This document shows positions 46,556 to 52,736 of a stretch of 52,736 nt of DNA, piece by piece (position 1 is the first letter of the stretch; every line of letters begins with the position of its first letter). The notes under the pieces are model-generated. The model saw only the letters and a program-made list of their open reading frames with translations, did no database searches and had not been told where the DNA came from. Source of the DNA: Porphyromonadaceae bacterium UBA7332 (lineage in GTDB: Bacteria; Bacteroidota; Bacteroidia; Bacteroidales; UBA7332). Both the position numbers and the translations under genes were made by a program. The stretch is taken from assembly GCA_002471225.1 (NCBI GenBank), contig DKPO01000028.1, positions 57,571 to 110,306 on the forward strand, in the 5' to 3' direction.

Positions 46556-47425
46556 ATGAAACACTATCCTGAATCTGAATTAATCATAAATGGAGACGGA
46601 ACTATTTTTCATCTTCATCTTAAACCCGAACAAATCGCTGACAAAGTTATTCTGGTTGGTGACCCGGGTAGAGTTGACCTTGTAGCTTCTTTCTTTGATG
46701 AAAAAGAATTTGAAGTACAAAGTCGTGAATTCCGTACAATTACAGGAACATATAAAGGTAAAAGACTTACGGTTTTATCACATGGTATCGGTACAGATAA
46801 CATTGATATCGTAGTCAATGAACTTGACGCTTTGGCTAATATAAATTTTGCAACCCGTACTGATAACCCGGAGTTCAAACAATTAACATTGGTAAGAATT
46901 GGCACAAGTGGCGGTTTACAAAAACACGTACCTGTAGGAACATTCTGTGTATCAGAAAAATCAATCGGTTTTGATGGTGTTCTTAACTTCTATGCAGGAA
47001 GAAATAAAGTTGTAGACCTGGATTTTGAAGATGCTTTCTGCCAACAAACAGGATACTCTCGCCATTGGGCAGCTCCTTATGTTGTAGATGCTGATTCAGA
47101 ATTAGTTGAACGTATTGCTAAAGACGATATGGTTAGAGGGGTTACTATTTCCGCTAACGGTTTTTATGGCCCGCAAGGCAGAGAGTTAAGACTCCCTCTT
47201 GCAGATCCGCATTTAAATGAGAAAATCGAAAAATTCTCTTATGAAGGATATTGTGTTACCAATTACGAGATGGAAAGTTCTGCATTAGCCGGACTATCTA
47301 AACTAATGGGTCATAAAGCAGTAACAGTATGTTCAATCATTGCCAATCGATTAATTAAAGAAGCGAACAGCAATTATAAGAACTCAATCAGTGATTTAAT
47401 TCGTGTTGTTCTTGATCGTATTTAA
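46556..47425 (+). CDS. Nucleoside phosphorylase (uridine phosphorylase type)
   Basis: This is a cytoplasmic phosphorylase of 289 residues in the PNP/UDP family, which splits a nucleoside to base and ribose-1-phosphate. The phosphate-binding region is VGDPGRVD, followed by THGIGTD-like SHGIGTDNI, then RIGTSGG and the active-site stretch NYEMESSALAGLSKLMG. The latter is typical of uridine-type enzymes. Purine or pyrimidine preference is not certain. It is separated from FloA by 29 bp and closed by a terminator. Confidence 0.9.
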   Translation: MKHYPESELIINGDGTIFHLHLKPEQIADKVILVGDPGRVDLVASFFDEKEFEVQSREFRTITGTYKGKRLTVLSHGIGTDNIDIVVNELDALANINFATRTDNPEFKQLTLVRIGTSGGLQKHVPVGTFCVSEKSIGFDGVLNFYAGRNKVVDLDFEDAFCQQTGYSRHWAAPYVVDADSELVERIAKDDMVRGVTISANGFYGPQGRELRLPLADPHLNEKIEKFSYEGYCVTNYEMESSALAGLSKLMGHKAVTVCSIIANRLIKEANSNYKNSISDLIRVVLDRI

Positions 47426-47450
47426 TACAATAATAAAGAATAAATAACTG

Positions 47451-47483
47451 AAAGAGGATAAGTCTGAATTACTTATCCTCTTT
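47451..47483 (+). terminator. Terminator after the nucleoside phosphorylase
   Basis: A perfect 13-bp stem (AAAGAGGATAAGT with its complement) and a 7-base loop end in TTT. It separates the FloA operon from the next gene. Confidence 0.88.
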
Positions 47484-47501
47484 ATAATTTAAATACACAC
47501 A

Positions 47502-49577
47502 ATGAAACATAAATCATATATTTTAATAATCCTGTTATTCTTTTCGATTTTACACAGCTGCGGGTTGAAAAGCTACAATTATCCATATGCTGAAAATAAT
47601 ACAACAATAGATACAATATATGATATGGAGGTAACTGATGAATATCAGTGGCTTGAATCAGATTCTGATGTAACCAGAGACAAATGGTTGGAGGAGCAAA
47701 GAATTTTCACCGAGAACTATTTTGCCAATGTTGATAACCAATCAATATTAAACAACCGGATTAATGAATTAAGTAATATCCCTCGCTTTTCTATCGTCGA
47801 TTTAAAAAATGATACTCTTTATTACTTTAAACACCAAATGAATCAAGACAGTATCAGATTATTTAAAATGAGCGGAAATGATACAAATCCTATATGCATA
47901 AGTGCTTCTGTTTATAAAGTAAATGCCAAAGAGCAAATTAATTGTGCATCCATTTCTAAAAACGGAGAATATATGGCCGTTCCTGTTGAAGACTCTGATA
48001 ATCTCAAATATGCCATCCAGATTTATAGTTTACATCACCAAGATGAGATATTTGACTCAATTCCTGCTATTGCTTATAATCAGAAGCCTTTATGGAGTGA
48101 AAACGGATTCTTCTTCGTTGGTTCAACTGATAAAACAAATGAAAATGAAGTCTATTTCTATGATTTAGAAAAGAAACAATATAAAACCATATATAAAGGT
48201 AATGGTATATTAGTAAACACTATAAACATATGCCTTAATGATGATGAAAACAAACTATTAATAGCCGAATTATCTCAGCTTGAAAACAAGCTGATTGTAA
48301 ATAGTTACGATCTTAATAAATCTTTTGCTCCAATAACCAAAGAGGGCGAATTATTTATCAAGAACCGTGATCTTAAAGTATTGGGATATGACAATAACAA
48401 TATTTTCATTTGTCGTCCTTTAAAAAATCACGTTGAACTTATCGCATACAATCTAAATGAAAAGAAGTGGCATAAAATATATGAGACACAACATTCTATA
48501 TCTTCTTTGAAGTACTTAAAGAATCAAATTATTATTACCTATAAAAATAACAATCACAATCAAGGCGAAATTATCGATAAAGAGACATGGAAGACTTATA
48601 ATATAAATCTCCCTAAAGATGGATTTACAGAAATCATCACAGATAAAGAGAATTCAACCATTTATATACTAAATGAGTCTTTAATACAACCACAGGTCCT
48701 TTATAAAACGTCTTTAGGACAACCTACAGATTATACTCTTGTTCAAACAATAGATAACTTAAGTTTTAATCCAAAGGATTTCATTATTGAAGACATCATT
48801 GTAAAAGATAAGCATGGCAATAATATGGATATTGTTTTGACTTATAAAAAGGGATTAAAGAAAGACGGAAACAATCCTCTTTTATATTTTGATTTCTCTA
48901 ATGGTATGAATCTTTTTGCTGATAAGTTTTTCTATACACGTATAGTACTGATTGAACAAGGATTTATTTTTGCACATAAGCGCTTTGACAGTCCTAATTC
49001 AAGTCTGCTTTTAAATAGTAAAACGGATGAAATCACCAGTATTCTTGATTATTTAATTAAAAATGGATATACGAATAAGAACTCTATTGTATTATCGGGA
49101 CGTGAATATGGTGCAACTACAATTGCCCATCTCATCAATAAAAAGCCTGATATTTGCAAAGTAGCTTTATTAAACAGAGGAGTTTATGATATTATCAGAC
49201 ATCGAAAGCTAGATGAGGATCTTCTGCCTATTGATTCTACTTATCAGATTGATGATAAAAATAATTTTCAGCTTTCATTACAGGTATCTCCTTTTCATAA
49301 TGTAAAAAAGAACTCAAACTATCCTGCGATGATTCTTTGCACGGGCATGAACGATGTTGGAATATCTCCTGTACATACTTATAAGTATATAGCAAAATTA
49401 CAAATGCATACATCCGGTTCTAATCCTCTTGTAATACTTGCTAAAAATCAAAGTACAGTCGAACGTTCTAATAAGTTCAGTGCATACAATGATGAGTTAT
49501 TATTAAACTACCTGTTTTTATTTAATAATATCAATTTAGAATATTCAGAAGACAACTTCTCCCGAATTTTAGATTAA
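47502..49577 (+). CDS. Prolyl-oligopeptidase-like lipoprotein, apparently inactive
   Basis: This is a homologue of S9A prolyl oligopeptidases, 691 residues, with a lipoprotein signal (Cys20, LHSC). The family N-terminus is clear (DEYQWLESDSDVTRDKWLEEQ), then a seven-blade-type propeller (about 75-415), then an alpha/beta hydrolase domain. The catalytic triad is not conserved: the nucleophile elbow reads G533-REY-G537 with Glu535 where Ser is required, the Asp region reads GMNDVGISP, and the His loop reads AKNQSTVERS. It is therefore probably a binding or scaffold protein. It is AT-rich relative to its neighbours. Confidence 0.85.
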   Translation: MKHKSYILIILLFFSILHSCGLKSYNYPYAENNTTIDTIYDMEVTDEYQWLESDSDVTRDKWLEEQRIFTENYFANVDNQSILNNRINELSNIPRFSIVDLKNDTLYYFKHQMNQDSIRLFKMSGNDTNPICISASVYKVNAKEQINCASISKNGEYMAVPVEDSDNLKYAIQIYSLHHQDEIFDSIPAIAYNQKPLWSENGFFFVGSTDKTNENEVYFYDLEKKQYKTIYKGNGILVNTINICLNDDENKLLIAELSQLENKLIVNSYDLNKSFAPITKEGELFIKNRDLKVLGYDNNNIFICRPLKNHVELIAYNLNEKKWHKIYETQHSISSLKYLKNQIIITYKNNNHNQGEIIDKETWKTYNINLPKDGFTEIITDKENSTIYILNESLIQPQVLYKTSLGQPTDYTLVQTIDNLSFNPKDFIIEDIIVKDKHGNNMDIVLTYKKGLKKDGNNPLLYFDFSNGMNLFADKFFYTRIVLIEQGFIFAHKRFDSPNSSLLLNSKTDEITSILDYLIKNGYTNKNSIVLSGREYGATTIAHLINKKPDICKVALLNRGVYDIIRHRKLDEDLLPIDSTYQIDDKNNFQLSLQVSPFHNVKKNSNYPAMILCTGMNDVGISPVHTYKYIAKLQMHTSGSNPLVILAKNQSTVERSNKFSAYNDELLLNYLFLFNNINLEYSEDNFSRILD

Positions 49578-49589
49578 TCATCTATACCG

Positions 49590-49652
49590 AAAGCGCCAGA
49601 ATGTCTGTATTTCAATGCACTAAACATTGAAATACAGACATTTTGACGCTTT
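49590..49652. terminator. Long hairpin terminator after the S9-like gene
   Basis: A perfect 18-bp stem (49600-49617 with 49625-49642) around a 7-base loop is extended outward by AAAGCG/CGCTTT. It is followed by T-rich sequence on the plus strand. Confidence 0.9.
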
Positions 49653-49873
49653 ATTATTTTTATATTATATCATCTATAGAATAACTTCCCGAAACCTTTA
49701 TTATCAACAAGTATATTATCAAAATAAAATTTTCAGCCCTAAACAAAAGCTTATGAAAACAATCAACTAGTTTAAGTGTTATTGTAAATAAACAGACAAA
49801 AAGTCATTATTAATAAAATGGCAAGATATTTGAAAAGCCTAAACCTAAAAAATAACATATAGGAGATTTGCTT

Positions 49874-52471
49874 ATGAACATGAATAACTTTACAATCAAA
49901 TCTCAAGAAGCTATTCAGAAAGCTATTGAGATTGTGGCTGCAAATAATCAGCAAGCAATTGAACCTACTCACATACTTAAGGGTATTATACAAGTAGGGG
50001 AAAGCATTATTAATTTCCTTTTCCAAAAAACAGAAGTAAGCTTACAGACTGTTTCACGAGTTATTGATCGTGAAATTGAGTCGTATCCTAAAGTTTCAGG
50101 AGGAGAACCTTATCTAAGCAGAGACGCTAATAACGTCCTTCAAAAAGCTATCAATCTAGCTAATAAAATGGGTGACCAATATGTTTCTATGGAACATATT
50201 TTATTAGCAATCATTGAAGAAAAAAACAGCGCCGGAACTATTCTGAAAGATGCCGGACTTACAGCAAAACAACTTGAGGCTGCTATTCAGGAGTTACGCA
50301 AAGGTGAAAAAGTAACTTCTCAGTCTGCTGAGGAAACTTATCAGTCTCTTGGCAAATATGCAATCAATCTAAACGAAAGAGCTGAAAGTGGAAAACTTGA
50401 CCCCGTAATCGGCCGCGACGATGAAATCAGACGTGTGCTTCAGATTTTAAGTCGTCGTACTAAAAACAATCCTATTTTGATTGGTGAGCCGGGAGTTGGT
50501 AAAACAGCTATCGCAGAGGGTCTTGCTCATCGTATTATTCGTGGTGATGTACCTGATAACCTTAAAAGTAAACAAATCTATTCATTAGATATGGGTGCTT
50601 TGGTTGCAGGAGCCAAATATAAAGGAGAGTTTGAGGAACGCTTGAAAGCTGTCGTAACTGAAGTAACAAAAGCTGAAGGAGAAATCATTCTTTTCATTGA
50701 TGAAATCCACACATTAGTCGGAGCCGGTAAAGGTGAAGGCGCAATGGATGCTGCCAATATACTTAAACCTGCATTGGCCAGAGGTGAATTGAGATCTATC
50801 GGAGCAACTACGCTTGAAGAATATCAGAAATATTTTGAAAAAGACAAAGCTCTTGAAAGACGTTTCCAAATGGTAATGGTAAACGAACCGGATGAATTAA
50901 CTTCTATTTCTATCCTTCGTGGATTGAAGGAGAAATATGAGAATCACCATAAAGTTCGTATCAAAGATGAAGCCATTATTGCTGCTGTTCAATTGTCAAG
51001 CAGATATATAACTGACCGATTCTTGCCGGATAAAGCCATTGACTTAATGGACGAGGCTGCTTCGAAACTACGTTTGGAAGTAAACTCTGTTCCTGAAAAT
51101 CTTGATGAAATCTCCAGACGTATTAAACAATTGGAAATCGAACGCGAAGCTATCAAACGCGAAAACGATGAACTTAAAGTTGAACAACTATCTGCTGAGA
51201 TTGCGAATCTGAAACAAGATGAGTCTCTTATGAAATCCAAATGGGAATCTGAAAGAGATTTGATCAATAAAATTCAAGCAAAAAAACAAGATATTGAAGT
51301 TTTCCGTTTTGAAGCTGACCAGGCTGAACGAAACGGCGATTTCGGTAAAGTTGCCGAACTTCGTTACGGTCGAATTAAAGAAGCCGAACAATCTATCGAA
51401 GATTATCAAAACGACCTGATCGCTATTCAAGGTCCGACTGCGATGATCAAAGAAGAAGTCGGTGCCGAAGATATCGCTGATATCGTTTCTAAATGGACAG
51501 GCATCCCGGTTAGTAAAATGCAACAAACTGAAAAAGAGAAGTTGTTACATCTTGAAGAAGAGTTGCATCAACGTGTTGTCGGGCAAAATGATGCCATTAT
51601 TGCTATCAGTGATGCTGTTCGCCGTAGTCGTGCCGGACTTCAGGACCCACGACGTCCGATCGGTTCCTTTATTTTCTTAGGAACAACAGGTGTTGGTAAA
51701 ACTGAATTAGCAAAAGCATTAGCTGAATATCTGTTCGATGATGAAAATATGATGACTCGTATTGATATGTCTGAATATCAGGAAAAATTTGCTGTATCAA
51801 GACTTATCGGTTCGCCTCCGGGATATGTTGGTTACGAAGAAGGTGGTCAATTAACTGAAGCAATCAGACGTAAACCATATTCAGTAGTTCTGTTTGATGA
51901 GATAGAAAAAGCTCATCCGGATGTATTCAATATCTTACTGCAAGTATTGGATGATGGACGTTTGACAGATAATAAAGGTCGTGTCGTTAACTTTAAAAAC
52001 ACGATTATTATCATGACCTCCAATTTAGGATCAAATATTATCCGCGAAAACTTCGAACATATTACACCGGAAAACAGAGACGAGGTAATTCATAAAACTG
52101 AGACTGAAGTTGTTGATTTGTTGAAAAAAACAATTCGTCCGGAATTCCTGAATCGTATCGACGAGATAATAATGTTCACTCCATTAAGTGAAGAAGAAAT
52201 CCAACAAATTGTTGATATTCAACTTCGATCCATCCAAAAAATGCTGGATTCTAATGGAATACACATGGAATTCTCTCCTGAGGCTGTACAATATATAGCT
52301 AAAGAAGGATATGATCCTCAATTTGGAGCGCGTCCTGTGAAACGTGTTATTCAAAGACTTGTTCTCAATGAGTTGTCTAAAGCACTTATTGCCGGAACAA
52401 TCAATAAAACGTTCACTATTAAAATCGACTTTAACGGAGACGATCTGGTCTTCAAAAACGAAGATTTTTAA
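49874..52471 (+). CDS. clpB: ClpB disaggregase chaperone
   Basis: This is a cytoplasmic AAA+ chaperone of 865 residues that rescues aggregated proteins with DnaK. The start at 49874 is chosen because AGGAGA lies 7 bp upstream; an in-frame TTG at 49868 would be too close. The N-domain (1-145) is followed by NBD1 with Walker A GEPGVGKT and Walker B ILFIDEIH, the ClpB-specific coiled-coil M domain (about 400-525), and NBD2 with GTTGVGKT and VVLFDEIEKAHPDV. No ClpP-binding loop is seen, so it is ClpB and not ClpA or ClpC. It is a single gene closed by a strong terminator. Confidence 0.97.
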   Translation: MNMNNFTIKSQEAIQKAIEIVAANNQQAIEPTHILKGIIQVGESIINFLFQKTEVSLQTVSRVIDREIESYPKVSGGEPYLSRDANNVLQKAINLANKMGDQYVSMEHILLAIIEEKNSAGTILKDAGLTAKQLEAAIQELRKGEKVTSQSAEETYQSLGKYAINLNERAESGKLDPVIGRDDEIRRVLQILSRRTKNNPILIGEPGVGKTAIAEGLAHRIIRGDVPDNLKSKQIYSLDMGALVAGAKYKGEFEERLKAVVTEVTKAEGEIILFIDEIHTLVGAGKGEGAMDAANILKPALARGELRSIGATTLEEYQKYFEKDKALERRFQMVMVNEPDELTSISILRGLKEKYENHHKVRIKDEAIIAAVQLSSRYITDRFLPDKAIDLMDEAASKLRLEVNSVPENLDEISRRIKQLEIEREAIKRENDELKVEQLSAEIANLKQDESLMKSKWESERDLINKIQAKKQDIEVFRFEADQAERNGDFGKVAELRYGRIKEAEQSIEDYQNDLIAIQGPTAMIKEEVGAEDIADIVSKWTGIPVSKMQQTEKEKLLHLEEELHQRVVGQNDAIIAISDAVRRSRAGLQDPRRPIGSFIFLGTTGVGKTELAKALAEYLFDDENMMTRIDMSEYQEKFAVSRLIGSPPGYVGYEEGGQLTEAIRRKPYSVVLFDEIEKAHPDVFNILLQVLDDGRLTDNKGRVVNFKNTIIIMTSNLGSNIIRENFEHITPENRDEVIHKTETEVVDLLKKTIRPEFLNRIDEIIMFTPLSEEEIQQIVDIQLRSIQKMLDSNGIHMEFSPEAVQYIAKEGYDPQFGARPVKRVIQRLVLNELSKALIAGTINKTFTIKIDFNGDDLVFKNEDF

Positions 52472-52479
52472 ATATATAC

Positions 52480-52510
52480 AAAGGCTGCCTGATTCAGGCA
52501 GCCTTTTTTA
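52480..52510. terminator. Terminator after clpB
   Basis: A perfect 12-bp stem (AAAGGCTGCCTG with its complement) with a 3-base loop is followed by TTTTTT. Confidence 0.93.
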
Positions 52511-52565
52511 GTTTCAGCTTACTGATTTCCAGAAACCGTATTTATCAAATTGAACACAAAACCTC

Positions 52566-52736
52566 GATTTTGCTTTCTTTTTTTATTTTCCTAATCGTTC
52601 AGAGTGCGATATTTTCTGCTTATTAAAATATATACGAGAATATACGCTGTATTCATAAATACATAATAAACTGTGTATCAACACCAAACACCAAACAGAA
52701 ATATTCAACGTCTGATTTCAAAATAAGATACGTATC
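52566..52736 (+). repeat. Phased-array element, second copy (cut by window end)
   Basis: A 48-bp block at 52566-52613 matches the minus strand of 24890-24843 at 43 of 48 positions. It is followed, 119 bp from GATATT to GATACGTATC (52608 to 52727), by the same array-entry motif. An ACGT core 22 bp upstream (52708) is in phase. The window stops inside the first array unit. It begins 56 bp after the clpB terminator and has the same orientation as clpB. Confidence 0.7.

Overview
The window is chromosomal DNA of a Bacteroidota bacterium, most likely order Bacteroidales (Dysgonomonas/Bacteroides-like; the genus is only a guess). The reasons are the AT-rich intergenic DNA, promoters with the Bacteroidota -7 box TAnnTTTG, many short lipoprotein signals, and typical families: GH97 and GH20 enzymes, a SusR-like membrane regulator, a cobalamin-controlled TonB receptor with BtuG-like propeller lipoproteins, DPP III with HECLGH, and an NfeD/FloA pair. 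No rRNA, tRNA, CRISPR array, prophage or intact insertion sequence was found.

Layout. 85-10027 (-): a drug/metal-type efflux operon (adaptor, RND permease, TolC-like channel, second RND permease) followed by a DUF4369-thioredoxin lipoprotein. 10028-11130: a small conserved-looking protein and a non-coding stretch with a 22-bp-phased TACGTA array. 11131-13503 (+): secreted beta-N-acetylhexosaminidase. 13553-14849 (-): DsrE-like protein and EamA exporter. 14901-16209 (-): hemerythrin-type protein overlapping a LuxR-type regulator. 16630-18491 (+): PadR regulator, PspC membrane protein, VanZ-like protein. 18585-20407 (-): radical-SAM sulfatase-maturase and RmlC. 20567-23994 (+): degenerate LytM protein, dxr, rseP. 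23995-24943: a MITE-like element of nested inverted repeats, then a second phased-array element. 24944-29426 (-): vitamin B12 uptake operon with its cobalamin riboswitch. 29709-33322 (+): nrdA-nrdB. 33413-38738 (-): galactokinase, GH97 alpha-glucosidase, SusR-like regulator. 38889-39128 (+): small orphan. 39186-44563 (-): DPP III, BI-1 protein, then patatin and GH13 amylase. 45049-52471 (+): NfeD-like, FloA, nucleoside phosphorylase, an apparently dead prolyl-oligopeptidase homologue, and ClpB.

Functional themes are envelope maintenance (efflux, RseP, LytM, FloA/NfeD), glycan use (GH20, GH97, GH13, galK, SusR-like regulator), B12 capture, and stress/protein quality (ClpB, hemerythrin, DPP III).

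The most unusual item is non-coding. Two intergenic regions (24557-24890 on the minus strand, and 52566 to the window end on the plus strand) share a 48-bp block (43 of 48 identical). In each, that block is followed 119-120 bp later by AGATACGTA, and the longer copy then runs into an array with about 22-bp spacing. A third locus (10275-10406) has four TACGTA palindromes exactly 22 bp apart plus a perfect 22-bp duplication. All three lie about 210-217 bp beyond the 3' end of a gene or its terminator, co-oriented with it. I do not recognise this element family.
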